Part shown: one piece after another, positions 21,194 to 32,247 of the stretch | Layout: the number at the start of each line of letters is the position of its first letter | Position numbering within the stretch: the stretch's first letter is position 1 | From: Cylindrodendrum hubeiense | Lineage: Eukaryota; Ascomycota; Sordariomycetes; Hypocreales; Nectriaceae | Reading direction: 5' to 3' | DNA: 64,000 bases | Assembly (NCBI GenBank): GCA_014621425.1 | Contig: JAANBB010000015.1 | Span: 186,001 to 250,000 of the forward strand | Position numbers and translations under genes: made by a program | Notes under the pieces: generated by a model | What the model was told of the DNA's origin: nothing | The model's database searches: none | What the model saw: the letters and a program-made list of their open reading frames with translations, nothing else

Positions 21194-22567
21194 TTAAACT
21201 AAATTATTTCCTTTCAAAGATGTACTAAGCGCAATGTCATCCTTGCGTTTTGAGCCCTTCTTCAAAAAGCCCCCGGTCCAAATACCGAATCCGTGCAGCC
21301 AACATGCCGATATGCTCTCCTTAAGTTTCGTCTCGGTAATCTTCAAGCTTCCGATGTTCTTTTCAAGGTCGAAAATACGGGTTCTCTGACGTTCCATGTC
21401 TGTGTGACACCGGTGCATCTCGGCCTCGAAATCCGCTGCACTTTTCTGGACCATCTCCTGGGAGGTGCATGATTCAATCTGCAGCTTCTCAAAGATCTCT
21501 GCTGAAGATTTCTGATCCTTGCGAACTTGTTCAACCTGAGACTGCAAATTCTGGTTCTCCCTACGGGTTTGATTTATCTCTGTCTGGTGATCTTGTAATT
21601 GATCATCTGCTTGTTGTAATTCTGTTTGGAAACCACTTATCTCCTCCTCTGCTCTCTCTCGCTTGGCCGTTTCATTTTTGAGACTTTCCTCCAGGGCCCG
21701 GTTGGACTGCTGTAGACCGAATATGGTGCTTTGTTGTATTTCTTTCTCATTTTTGTCAATTTCACTCTGTCGAGCTTGGTCCGTTCGAGCTTGGTTGATA
21801 TCAGATTGTAAAATTTGGTTCTCCTTTTGGTCTTGAGCCCTCTCGGTCTGACAGGTTTGCAATTGACTAGTCGCTTCTTGAACCTTTTCTCGGAGTAGAC
21901 TGATTTCCTTCTCTGCTCTCTCAATATCGGCTGATCCCTTCTTCAGATCTTTGTCCAGGGCTTGAATGGACTTTTGTAGATTGGCGGTAGTGAGTTCTTG
22001 AGACTTCTTATCAGCTTCACTCTGTTGCGCTCGGTCCTTCCAGGAGGAAACTTCCAGTCGAAGTTCATTTATGCTTCCATGCGTTCTTGCAGCAAACTGA
22101 GCCGCTGCGGAATTTTCTTCATCTAGCCTTCTCTGAAGAACACCCACCAAGTCTTGAGACTTTCCCAACTCAAGATTAGCCCGTTCTAGGGCAAGTTGAA
22201 GTCGAGGATCAACACCTGGTGGGGCAGACCCTAGGCTCTCGGCTAAGTTTTTGTGGTGCTGCGCCGCCGCTTTGACAATGGTGTTCCAACGGGTAGTAAC
22301 ATCGTAGACTTGGGCTGCATGAAACGACGGGCACAAACAAAGGCCGGCAAGTTGATGCAACGTGTCCGTTTTAATGAGTCCAGGCTTCGTTTTGGACATT
22401 TGCGCGAGTAAAGACCGGATTTCTGACTGATTGGGTTCTTCGATTGTCCACCGGCATCGGTTGTTGTGACGACTGGTGAGACCAACGCACTGGATCTCGC
22501 CAAATGCATCATCCACGTTGAAGGCGATTTGCAGCAGATTTGCAGGATCCCAGTATGCCGGAGACAT
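21194..22567 (-). CDS. coiled-coil protein with N-terminal Cys/His module
   Basis: An uninterrupted frame of 457 residues from the ATG at 22567. Residues 20-115 hold a compact module with C27, C38, C77, C79 and H83 (CVGLTSRHNNRCRW ... LAGLCLCPSFHAAQVYDV). The spacing resembles the small Cys-rich domain that precedes GIY-YIG-like T5orf172 domains in many mould proteins. No T5orf172 domain is present here. Residues about 120-410 are strongly heptad-like and rich in Gln, Glu, Lys and Ser, with internal similarity between copies (LQ.C.TE...D.KENQILQSDINQ versus LQDHQTEINQTRRENQNLQS), so the coiled coil probably grew by duplication. The last 50 residues are basic with a glycine-rich patch. Likely an intracellular scaffold; function unknown. 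Confidence 0.75.
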   Translation of the reverse strand: MSPAYWDPANLLQIAFNVDDAFGEIQCVGLTSRHNNRCRWTIEEPNQSEIRSLLAQMSKTKPGLIKTDTLHQLAGLCLCPSFHAAQVYDVTTRWNTIVKAAAQHHKNLAESLGSAPPGVDPRLQLALERANLELGKSQDLVGVLQRRLDEENSAAAQFAARTHGSINELRLEVSSWKDRAQQSEADKKSQELTTANLQKSIQALDKDLKKGSADIERAEKEISLLREKVQEATSQLQTCQTERAQDQKENQILQSDINQARTDQARQSEIDKNEKEIQQSTIFGLQQSNRALEESLKNETAKRERAEEEISGFQTELQQADDQLQDHQTEINQTRRENQNLQSQVEQVRKDQKSSAEIFEKLQIESCTSQEMVQKSAADFEAEMHRCHTDMERQRTRIFDLEKNIGSLKITETKLKESISACWLHGFGIWTGGFLKKGSKRKDDIALSTSLKGNNLV

Positions 22568-23354
22568 CGCAAGAGCGATATGGGGTACGGAAGCGAATGA
22601 AGACAGGGTGTTTGGTACTGGATGTTGACTGAAAATGGGCTTTTGCCAACACTAAGTAAATGGAGAGGCTCGGTCCCTTTAAACCTGTGAGGTTAATATC
22701 TACATACGCAAAAACGAGGCTGCAACTGTTGAACTGTTGAACCAACATGCATGATGTGAAACAAGGCATTCTTCCAAAAAACCTCAGCTGGTCGGCCACA
22801 CTGCCCGTTTTGTCTTAGAGGGGTGAGGCTGAGGCGGATAATACTCCCATCCCATTGGCTATGCCGTGGGTCTCAGCTTGGACAACACCGGGTACGAACA
22901 GCCTACTCCATAAAGACCACACGTCAGGCGCCCGTTCCAATTCCAGCCAAGGCCGGCCTTCGATTATTGGTAGTCGGCTGCAAGAGACCTAGGCTGAGGA
23001 ACATTCGATGTTATACGTTCTTAAACTTGCGGTGTAAATGTTCCCGATTTGGTTAGCGTCTAATTCCTTATCAAGAGACCTCAGAGGCGGCTTACATCGA
23101 CTAGATCTTGGCAACTGTCCCTTAAGAAAGGCAAAACAACAGACGGATGGTTGGGTTTACTTAAGGCACAATTTCATTACCTGGGCTCTTTGGATATTCA
23201 AATGTCCTCTAGATAGAACATTTAAGAAAATGCCTCACACTACCTATCGCCATCCACAGAGCGGAGCATCAAGACAGCAACGATCTCAAAATCAAGGCCT
23301 TTTGCTTATGTCCCCAGCATCCACCCTCCTCTTCTGTCATCTCAGGAAGATTTA
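22568..23354. other. intergenic, no gene seen
   Basis: Contains the upstream flank of the coiled-coil gene. Short plus-strand open stretches have no recognisable content. Confidence 0.55.
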
Positions 23355-24387
23355 CTAGTGCTGATTTCCTCGACAGGTTGAAAAGGGCCGGCTTATCCCC
23401 TCAAAAGACTAGAGAAGCTCTTCGCCTCATCCCAAGTCATCAAGTTGATGAAGACCCACCTCAGAACCTCCCCGGCAACCTCACCTTTGCAGCGGAATGA
23501 GTCTCATCGGGCTTCACTCGGGCGATGAGAGGGCCCTCCTCGTCGTACTGCTCATCGACTGCGGCAAATGTATCTGGGTCCAGCCCCTTTTCTTGCGCAT
23601 AGGAAGCGTGCCCATCTATGATGTGCTGGATGTCGCGGCTCTCTGTACGGGCGGCTTTGTAGTACATGAGAAATTCGTCGTCATCGTCGTTTGTGGTTGT
23701 TTATTGTTGGTCCCCGTCGTTGGCTTCCTCTTCGTCGTCGCTTGGCACGGGTTGTCCAATCGAGGCGTCATCATCCGAAGCGTTGGCATCGTCCCACTCA
23801 TCATCTGATCCCGAGCTGTCGCCGTTCGAGTTTCCATCCACCTTCATGCCGTCATCATCACTGACGCCAATAATCTGCGCACCCTCGTTCATCTTTGCCA
23901 GCGCCGTCTCGAAGTCATCCTGTTTCTCCTCAGGCAGGAGATTGTACAGCGCGAACCAGTTCACAGGCACGGCGTCCGTCTTGGCATCGGGTAGGCTCTC
24001 CCGGAACGTGAACCAGCTGTCGTTCCCGACGCAAAGAGAGTTGATATTATCGCGTGCCTCAACCACAGCGAAACGGAGAGCGTCGCTTTAGCCGTGGTAC
24101 TCGTCCAGGCTGACGAGCAGAACCCCTCGGCCGTCAAGGTCGGCTGTGTCGAATACGAGGAAGCGCTTGGGGTGCTCATTGCCCCCTCTGGGAGTGCTGT
24201 CCCTGTGATGTTGGATCACTTCTTGCGTAGTCTGTCCGTGAAGAATCTCGGCCTTGACTTCGTCGACGTCTTCGTCGATGTCTTCGTCATCGTCGCCACG
24301 GAGGGCCTCCAGCACGGCATCTCGGTTCAGGTCAGGTATGGTGACATAGACCTTATACTCGTAGTATGAGCCATCGTAGTCAGACAT
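23355..24387 (-). pseudogene. acidic DUF6924-like gene with two in-frame TAA codons
   Basis: From the ATG at 24387 (MSDYDGSYYEYKVYVTIPDL) one reading frame continues for about 300 codons to 23485. Two TAA codons interrupt it, at 24087-24085 and 23703-23701, with coding-quality sequence before and after each. The first 230 residues resemble DUF6924-type fungal proteins (KRFLVFDTADLDGRGVLLVS ... LRFAVVEARDNINSLC ... WFTFRESLPD). The centre is a highly acidic Asp/Glu/Ser tail, followed by DEFLMYYKAARTESRDIQHI. A GTGAGG donor after 23485 and a TAG acceptor before 23408 add an 18-codon last exon ending at 23355. Both stops sit where CAA (Gln) would be natural, so single C-to-T changes explain them. 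Either a recent pseudogene, sequence errors, or termination read-through. Confidence 0.6.
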
Positions 24388-26160
24388 GTTGGATGTTTGG
24401 TCATGAACGTTATCACCTTGCCATGTACGGGGGTGGTTGGTTGGCTAGAGGAAAGAGGGTGAAGGAGCAAGAATGTCTGTCAGTAGCGGCAGCGACAACG
24501 ACGGCACATGTTCCGAAGTCGCCACTCGACCCCGCGCTCTTCCTGCAGCCAACATGGCTCAAGTAAGCGAGGGTGGCCCTCGTACGAGACTCAAGGGACA
24601 ACCAATATGCCGGAGAGCGCGACGCTATGGGAGTCAGATACCTCGGGCGTTGTTGATAGCCAGGTGTCAGGCGGCTAGGTTGTGAGGAGGATTCCAAGCA
24701 CAATAGACTTGACAAGACCGAAGCTGAACTTTAAGAATCCTATGAAAAGATCCATTTCCCTCTCAATCTCTAGGTCTGCGAATCCAGCCAGGATTCCCAA
24801 CTTCAATCAAATAACATCCTCATTTTCGAAGACTGCATGCCTCAATGCGGTTGGACCTGTTGTTCTGGCCTAGCTTAACTTTATGTTCAACCTACCCTAC
24901 ACTGCTGGTGTGGTACATGACCCACCTGACCATCGCAGGCTGTTCCGGAATTGTATACTGATGACAGACTAATTTGGTATATATATTCTTTTATTGACTT
25001 GAAAAATAATTGACCAAGCTAATACGGCTGCCTTTCTGTTCGAGTAACTGGTGATTGCCTGTCAATAGATCCACCAATAGCGTGAAGTCATTGTTTTGAG
25101 CCCATTCAGTGGAGAATACGGGAATCCACTAAATTGGACACCCACGCCAATACAAAGATTAAAAACACGGAATAGAATGCGTAGGGATCGGAATATTTTG
25201 AATGGTGACGAGTTGGTCTGATATCTGTCTGGCTGTAATGCTGCTTCAAAAAGTGATCTTCAAAACATCACTCATACCATTTTTACATGCCATAATGCTA
25301 GTTTCCAAGCCAAGAATTCACTGATGAAACTCCCCATTCACGAGTAATCCCGACTGGCACCAAACATTGGAGGTGGGGGGTCTATGAGTTTGATTGACAC
25401 TTCGTGTGGCCGAATATCGGCCGGATTTGCGCTGGATTGATGATGCACTTACGCCAAGGATTCCATGAATAATTCTTTTGCTTATCTTGCTCTGCGCCTC
25501 AATTCGCCATTTTGGATAGAGATCCAATTTTCTTTTTTGCTTGTTATTCTCCTCCTGCAAGGTCGAGCATGTTTCAGCCTCAAATCAATGTCCCTGCGGC
25601 CATGATGCTCAATGTCCATACCACTTGCCTGTTTGGTGCATTAAATGGTGGACAGAAAAAGCCACCAGTAAGAACCGTTCAGTATGCCAGGCTCAACTTC
25701 TACCACCAGCGGCTTTTTTGTCCCCTACTTGCGTACCAGTCGAAATAGACTAGTTGTGTTTCACTTTTTGGCCGAAAATCGCCCGTCTTGGATGGATTCA
25801 TTCATTCCCGACAAATGCTCAAGAAAGGGCGCTAAAGACTACAGCTAGCCTGAAACTAGAATAGACTGTATTCCACATCTAGTCTTAGGTCCAGTACCAA
25901 TATTCAACTGTGTTTTACTTCTTGATAGAAGAATGCAAATGCCATATTAGGACCGAGGTATGGCATTCCCTTTCCTTTGTAATACTCAGAAGAAAGCCCT
26001 ACCTCGATTATAAAACAAAGACTGTTCACGCGCCGTCAACCGCTTCACTCAACAATTCATTCACTCATTAACAATCACTTCACTCAACAATCCATCCACT
26101 CTTCAATAATCACTATTATTCCGCACTTTAGGTTGAATATTCTACTTCATATCTTTCAAA
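24388..26160. other. intergenic with a possible ankyrin-like trace
   Basis: About 1.8 kb. The minus strand near 24500-24850 shows fragments vaguely like ankyrin repeats (HLAINNARGI) broken by stops, too weak to annotate. The remainder holds the upstream region of the small secreted protein, including its TATA-like element. Confidence 0.4.
26009..26015 (+). promoter_or_regulatory. TATA-like box of the small secreted protein gene
   Basis: The sequence tataaaa lies about 150 bases before the ATG at 26161. It is followed by a pyrimidine- and CA-rich leader with repeated ttcactcaacaat words, a common leader form for strongly expressed fungal genes. Confidence 0.5.
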
Positions 26161-26736
26161 ATGAAGTCTACCACCATCCTCACTTTTGTCACCTCCTTCG
26201 CCACTCTGGGCCTCGCAAACCCAGTTGTACCACTTGTACGTACTACTTCAACGGAGAGTCTAAGCTCCTGGAACCTAGAATGTTCCTAAGTGATTTAAAC
26301 TGACGTGGCCCTTTAGACTGGTGAGGGCGTTGTACTCAGCACGCGAGCCGAGAGTGCCCTTTTCGGTTCCTCCCCTGGTACTGGACTTTTGGGCCAAGGC
26401 TCAAACCTCGTCAGCAACATTTTCGATGTTGCTGCCTGTGTCGTCAGCGGCATTCTTGGCGGCGGTAACCCTGATTGCCGTGCAGGCGGGACCGCGCAAG
26501 TCAACACCGCTACCACTACCACTACCACCACCAACTCCAACAGCAACACCAGTTCCCAGGACGCAAACAAATTCAAGTACACGTTCGGCCCGAACCCAGA
26601 TGGCACGCTTAAGATCGTCATCACGCCTGTCTTGTCAACCAAGAAACCCTGCACCTTCAACCTTAACGCAGATGGTCGCCCTGTTGGCACTGTCATTAGC
26701 GACGCTGCGAAAAGCTGTTTGCGATCGCAGTCTTAA
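26161..26736 (+). CDS. small secreted protein, Thr/Asn/Ser-rich centre, four cysteines
   Basis: Exons 26161..26235 and 26317..26736 are separated by an 81-nt intron with a GTACGT donor and a TTTAG acceptor, phase 0. The product is 164 residues. Residues 1-20 are a clear signal peptide (hydrophobic ILTFVTSFATLGLA, cleavage after LANP or nearby). The mature part contains a glycine-rich segment with two cysteines (ACVVSGILGGGNPDC), a Thr/Asn/Ser tract, and a C-terminal domain with two more cysteines (KKPCTFNLNADGRPVG ... KSC). Two disulphides are likely. I do not recognise a family; effector-like or cell-surface proteins of moulds have this layout. The well-formed TATA box and leader suggest strong regulated expression. 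Confidence 0.8.
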
Positions 26737-27328
26737 GGAGACTGGCCTACGCGATAGATGGGTTCTCGCTTTAGTTAATGTGTTTTATTATCAAGGGGGG
26801 TTATTTCGGCGGACACAGTTCTCTGTAGGGCACGTCTGGACCAACGACGGAAATGTTATGAGGGCGAGAAGAGGAGAGGTTTCATTCGTTGTTGTATATT
26901 ATACCTTGCTTGTATTTTGTATAAGCCTTTTGCCCATGTGGCGACTTAAAGATTAATTGAAGATCTTTCTCATCACATTAATAATGTTGCCTGCTCTATC
27001 ATGTCGAAGTGAAGCGTGCGTCAGGGCAACCCGGTGTCAATCCATCCTTTAGTATATAACTAATCACAGTTAGCACAATGGCACTTGGAGTTTTAATTCA
27101 AACTAAAAGAAAGAACGCATATATCACTAAGTGAAGTAGTACTCTCAGTTGATAAGATCATTGTCCGCACTATACCCCGTGAAGGAAGCTATCGTAAGTT
27201 TCACTCAATGCAAACTACATTCCAGCTCAAGTATCGTCTTCAATACCTCCAACATTTACTTGGATCTAGCTCTACCCGTGATGCCCTGTATTTCATGCAC
27301 CTCGACAGGTCTATTTCTCTTCCCTGTG
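26737..27328. other. intergenic, converging 3' ends
   Basis: 3' flanks of the secreted-protein gene and the P450 gene, which converge here. No other feature is seen. Confidence 0.6.
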
Positions 27329-29057
27329 TCACTCCGCATTCCTTTCCCTTCTCTTCACTCGAATCTTCACCCCATTCGGCGGAAGAATGGCCTCGGTCAA
27401 CCAAATATTTGGTGGCCTTTTCCCATCGTATTCGTCTGCAAAGGCAATATCGTAGTGCCTTAGTACATATGCTAGAATCATCTTCAACTCGAAGTCAATC
27501 AAAAATCGTCCCGGGCACGCGTGCTTTCCATGGCCGAAGGGTAGAAACTCGGGCGACGTAGACACCATGCTTACGGGCGCGATCTTCTCATTGCGACTCT
27601 CCGCAAGTTCACGCAGCCGAGAGAACCGGAATGGATCGTACTTTGTCGCATCATCCATCTTTTCCGGGTCTACATGCGCCGGCTGGCTGAGAAACGATAG
27701 TAACGTGTTTTTCGGGAGGTGGTAACCGTCCGGTGTCTCAAGGTTGGACGCCAGAACCTTTCTAAAGATGGCGCGGCCCCCGAAGGACTGGAGGCGAAGG
27801 GTCTCGCGAGAAACGCTGTCGGCGCGTGTCATTTGGCTAACCTTGGCCTTAGTCCAGGCGGCGTCCTTGTCGTCTCCCAGAATACGATCAACCTCATCAC
27901 GTAGGACGGCAATGGTGTTGTACTCGGCGTCGGAGCCCAGGACATTGAGAATGAGGTTTGTCACTTGGATTTTGGTTTGATGCATGGCGCCAAAGTTGGT
28001 GGCTGCAAGGCGGCGGAGAATGATAGGGAAGTCGTGAATCTCGTGCTGCCGCTCGCGCTGGGCGTAGCGGAGGATCAGCTGTAGATGATCTTGGGGCTCT
28101 TCGTGGCCAGGGGTCTGAGGGTCGACCGAGAGGAACTCTAGACGTTTCTTCCACAGAGGGTTGAACCATTTCTTCATCTTTGAGAGAAGTCGACGGGTTG
28201 GGATATTGATGAGGAAGCCAACAAGGGGCTGGAGGATACGGGGGGTTCCACCAGTGACACCAGCATTGATTATGAGCCATTCGTTGATCTTGAGGGAGTT
28301 GCGAAGATAGTCCTCGTCGCGGCCTGTTGTTGTTAGCATGGTACTTGAAAGGGTTGAGTTGTTGGCGGCTGGGACATACAGAGCGGAAGGCCGACAGTAA
28401 ATCGACTGGCAGCCTGGGCAACGATGATCTGAATAGTCGGACCAAGATCGATTTCTTTCCAATTGGCGGTGTCAGTACCGAAGTGCTTGTCAAAGACCAC
28501 GCCGAGCTCGTTGTTCATGGCAGCACAGATGCCCTCAAGGGCCTGGTTCAATTCCGTTTTGACAAGCATGCCCTGCCATGAATCCGAGACAATCTTTTCA
28601 TGGCCCAGACCCCACCTCACCTGATCGAGCTCGACAAATGCTTCGTCGACGCTTAACGCATTGTCTGGCTGGGCAAGAACCCATTTCATGGCGCTCTGGG
28701 GCATGATGACCTCCTTCCGGAAGCCGAAGCCGGGGATGATGACTGGTTTGCCCTTCTTGACATACTGAGGCCGGCCGTTAGTCTCGGAGCCAAAGGCGCG
28801 GGGTCGAGGAGGGGACACACATTGTCGTAGGCCTCCCGAAACAGGCCCTCGCAGTCGGTATAATACCTCAATCTGGTGCGCAGACTCAGGCGACGGGACC
28901 CTTCCGGCTGTCCGACAATAGGGACGCCGTGAGGATACGGGGTGTCGAGAGCATAGCGCTCAATGAGATAGAGCAGGGCGAAACATGCTACGGCGACGAC
29001 TGTGATGCCGAGAGGACTCCCCAGTCGCGGCAGATGGTCGAGTAGTACGGGTGCCAT
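27329..29057 (-). CDS. cytochrome P450 monooxygenase
   Basis: Exons 29057..28821, 28764..28380 and 28323..27329 with introns of 56 nt join in phase to 538 residues, normal for microsomal fungal P450s. The ATG at 29057 starts a short lumenal segment and a membrane anchor (ITVVAVACFALLYLIERY), followed by PYPHGVPIVGQPEG. The oxygen-binding I-helix region reads LAATNFGAMHQT, a form seen in fungal secondary-metabolism P450s where the usual AGxDT is changed. The K-helix ExxR is ETLR, and the heme loop is FLPFGHGKHACPGRF with its cysteine ligand. No cluster partner (PKS, NRPS or terpene synthase) lies next to it; the only polyketide-type sequence in the window is the relic at 35.7 kb. Substrate unknown. 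Confidence 0.93.
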
Positions 29058-30344
29058 GCTGGCGCTGAGACACGTTGGATGAGGTGGAAGAATGAAACGA
29101 CAGAAAGCCAGTCGATAGAGGGAAGATGTCTGAAGTTCCGACGACTCCGACCTGATGATAATGAGGCCAAGGTAATTGGTCCCTCTGACGTGAGCGCTGC
29201 CCCTGGCTGGCACTACTAGCGCTTATACTAGTGAAATTGCGACATGGTGGTTGACCAGCCATGTCGAAACAGTCTTCGTGCTGACGTATCCACGAGTCCC
29301 AAGTCCCGTATAAATTGTCGAGAAAGGTTAGCTTGTCGAGAAAGGTTGGCTGTCGGTACTGCTCCGCAACGGTGCTAACACTTGATGCCCGAGTCTTCAG
29401 CGACATTGCGTTCGTTTCGCGTTGGTCTCCGTCGAAGCCATTAGTCGTAGACGACGAGCACTGCATACGCATGCTTAAAAAAGGGAGACCCATGAGATCC
29501 TAATAGTAATGCATCCCAACATAGTCAGTAACAGCGCGGAACGGCACCAAGGGACCACAAGATCCGTGTGGGTGTCATGCTGCTGACAGGGGCGGTGTAT
29601 CTCCACGCGACCGACCACGGCATCTGAGCAAATGGAGATCGAAATGGAAAATACTGACCGAAGTTCCACCCGTTTGCCTAAAGGAGCTTAGATCGACGAA
29701 GCTAAATCTGACCATTTCCCAAGCCGGACTCTGTTCAAATAACACTGCGTATCCAGCGCCCTCAATGTTGTTGAAAGCGAATAGGTATCGACAAGATTCC
29801 GGAGAAAATGGTGTGGAGTAGCCAAACAATGCTCGATATGCATCAAACCCCGCCAATACACAATATCGAAAGGCAGCGAGCTGAGCGCAGTCGCCCGCTC
29901 AGATTGGGCCAGTTACCCGCCCGGATCCGCCTTCAAGAACTCCCCAAGCACATTGCGTTGGTATTTCTCGCGTCCAATTGAACTAATTTTCGTGCCAGCG
30001 GGCGGTGGCGATGGTGTACTGGTGGTGTTTCGAAATAATGGCCACCAGAAATGCGTCTCAGTGTTGGTCACCTAGAAGAAGTGCGAGCATGGATTGGATA
30101 CCTGATCTGTGAACCACTGGGTGGCCGAAAGGAATATGCAGGCCCATAGGATACCAAAGAGAGACTGGAGAAAACTCTCAGACGGGAAAAGAAGAAGTAT
30201 GACACAGGGGGTGATCCGCGAACACAGAACGTCCAAGTTGAGTGGACCGACAACAGCATTACTGCCCGTTCTTGGCAGTCCAAATCGCATTGCTAGCCGA
30301 CACGAACATCTGCATCGATTTAATGTAATGTAGAACTAGTAAGA

Positions 30345-30382
30345 GGTCCTTGATATTTAAAGGGGTCCTTGATATTTAAAGG
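30345..30382. repeat. perfect 19-bp tandem duplication
   Basis: The unit ggtccttgatatttaaagg occurs twice head to tail (30345-30363 and 30364-30382), about 240 bases before the F-box start codon. Confidence 0.9.
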
Positions 30383-30411
30383 TACATTATCAACCACTAC
30401 TACTTTGATGG

Positions 30412-30435
30412 GGTTGGTTGGTTGGTTGGTTGGTT
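30412..30435. repeat. (GGTT)6 microsatellite
   Basis: Six uninterrupted GGTT units upstream of the F-box gene. A simple slippage repeat in the promoter or leader. Confidence 0.9.
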
Positions 30436-30618
30436 GAACAACCACACACACATCCTGACAAGCTCCTACTTTACGTAATCATTTCCTCAGGCTTTCTAAA
30501 TTTTTATTTCTGAAACAGCGTTGCATTCAGAATGGTCAACGTACATCAACAAACATACCCTCACGTTCAACAATCCAGCCAACATAAACAAACACCAGGT
30601 TAGGCACCTTCGATAAAA

Positions 30619-32247
30619 ATGACTCAAGATTCACCTACGCCAACCCTCCTGTGTCTTCCAAACGAATTGCTGCGCAAGATTGCTTCTCTACTTCCAAAAT
30701 TCACACTCCTCCGCTTGCGATGTGTGGATCGCAAGTTCGCCTCAATTGCTACGCCTCACGCGTTCCATAGTCTACGCTTCCGAGCTTATGGCGATGAACC
30801 TGAGCGTTTTATGCACATCGCCGAGTCGGAACATCTGCGGGGGTTCGCCCAAGAAATCACCTGCGACACTTGGATCGGCCCGCATTTCGAGTTTCGGCAC
30901 AACCACGACTATAAAATCCCATCCAGTTTCTTCGACGCATTGCCATTTATATCCCTTTTTCACAACACTAAAACTCTTAATTTGCGCTTCGCCTACGACT
31001 GTGGTGGCTATGAGGCCCTTGAGGAGACGCCCAGGTTCCGCTTTCGAATCCTTGACACTATCTTCAATACTCTTGCAGGTACTTGGTCAGAAGACAAGCA
31101 ACGAGAGGCCGATAAGGGACTCAATTTCCCATATTACTATAAATATGATATGGGAAAGGTTCCGTCGGGTATTTCCAAGTCCCTGATTACACTCAAGACT
31201 CTTACGATCTCGAATCTAGAGGATTTCAATAATACAAAATTTACTACTTCAAAAGCATTTAAAGCTGTTACGAATTCGCCAAGTCTCGTTGATCTGCAGC
31301 TATATATTGCAACTCATACGAAAAACTTTGATCGCGAATTCACAACAAGCTTTCCTGAGAAGTACAAGATGTTCGAGTCTCTGCCCTCAACCTGGCTTCG
31401 CCCCTCAGTCGCCAAGCATCTCCAGACACTATCACTCTACTGTCATGAACCATGGGGATGGTATCCTAAGATGGACTTTCGACTTCTTGATATGCCTAAC
31501 TTGAGAGTCTTAGCCCTAGGAAACTTTGTCTTTAGTCATCAGTGGCAGGTCGAATGGTTTGGCTCTCTGGGCATTGAAAAGTTTTACCTTGATGGTTGCT
31601 CTGTCCTATTTCAAGCCTTCTCTGAGATGAAACTAGATGAAAGCAGCACGGTTTTACAGAAGCCGGGTGCAGAGGATGTTCGATTGTCCAATGAAGGATA
31701 TCTTGCTCGAGGAACCCGGCGAATAGGCAATTACTATGATGAAGCACCCCTCCAGCCCCCTATCAGATGGCACACACTACTGTCTCACTGGAAGACATCG
31801 CTGTCTAACCTGAGAGTTTTCAAGATGGGATTGGGGGACTGGGATGACGCCCCATCCCAAACCATTGAGGCTGCTCTTCATGGGGATCCTTATAAGTCTA
31901 CCGACCCAAAGGTTGCACGTCAGCCGTTTACGTACAACGGGTTTCGATACTTCGACTGCCCCACGCCAGAGATCACTGGGTCGGACATTTTTAGGCACGG
32001 AACGGGTATTGATAAGGGTTATGATGATATGTTTGACTACCAGTATTGGGATGACAAGTATGAGAGTTATGACTCAGTATGGGAGGAAAGAGAAGACGAT
32101 CGAGAAGATATGACGGAAGATGACTGGCTTGAGGAGTATGGAGAGGATGAGGCGAGAAGTCTAGAGAAGGATGCAAGAGATAAGGATCAGGCTGCGTTAG
32201 ATCTGATGCTTAGTATGATAGAGGCTAGAATGATGGCTAGTAAGTAA
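30619..32247 (+). CDS. F-box protein
   Basis: An uninterrupted frame of 542 residues with a good ATG context (aaaaATGA). Residues about 10-50 are the F-box (LLCLPNELLRKIASLLPKF, then LLRLRCVDRKFASIATPHAF), which binds Skp1 in SCF ubiquitin ligases. The middle, about 60-430, is typical of mould F-box proteins: alternating hydrophobic strands with LRR-like spacing (LQTLSLYCHEP, LLDMPNLRVLALGNF, LSNLRVFKMGLGDWDD) but no strict repeat. The C-terminal 80 residues are very acidic and Tyr/Trp-rich (DDMFDYQYWDDKYESYD ... EEYGEDEARSLEKDARDKDQ). The target is unknown. Confidence 0.88.
   Translation: MTQDSPTPTLLCLPNELLRKIASLLPKFTLLRLRCVDRKFASIATPHAFHSLRFRAYGDEPERFMHIAESEHLRGFAQEITCDTWIGPHFEFRHNHDYKIPSSFFDALPFISLFHNTKTLNLRFAYDCGGYEALEETPRFRFRILDTIFNTLAGTWSEDKQREADKGLNFPYYYKYDMGKVPSGISKSLITLKTLTISNLEDFNNTKFTTSKAFKAVTNSPSLVDLQLYIATHTKNFDREFTTSFPEKYKMFESLPSTWLRPSVAKHLQTLSLYCHEPWGWYPKMDFRLLDMPNLRVLALGNFVFSHQWQVEWFGSLGIEKFYLDGCSVLFQAFSEMKLDESSTVLQKPGAEDVRLSNEGYLARGTRRIGNYYDEAPLQPPIRWHTLLSHWKTSLSNLRVFKMGLGDWDDAPSQTIEAALHGDPYKSTDPKVARQPFTYNGFRYFDCPTPEITGSDIFRHGTGIDKGYDDMFDYQYWDDKYESYDSVWEEREDDREDMTEDDWLEEYGEDEARSLEKDARDKDQAALDLMLSMIEARMMASK

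Larger units (their letters stand above)
29058..30618. other. shared upstream region of P450 and F-box genes
   Basis: Divergent promoters for the P450 (minus) and F-box (plus) genes. Apart from the short repeats listed separately I see no supported gene; the longer open stretches on the minus strand near 28960-29860 have no recognisable domains. Confidence 0.5.

Noticed and set aside
24413..24870. Ankyrin-repeat gene on the minus strand
   Set aside because: Only a few words resemble ankyrin repeats, with several stops and no start or splice sites.
25318..25753. Basic minus-strand frame (bZIP-like) and Cys-containing plus-strand frame
   Set aside because: Lacks the ordered Asn/Arg basic region and leucine heptads; the two frames overlap and neither has gene context.
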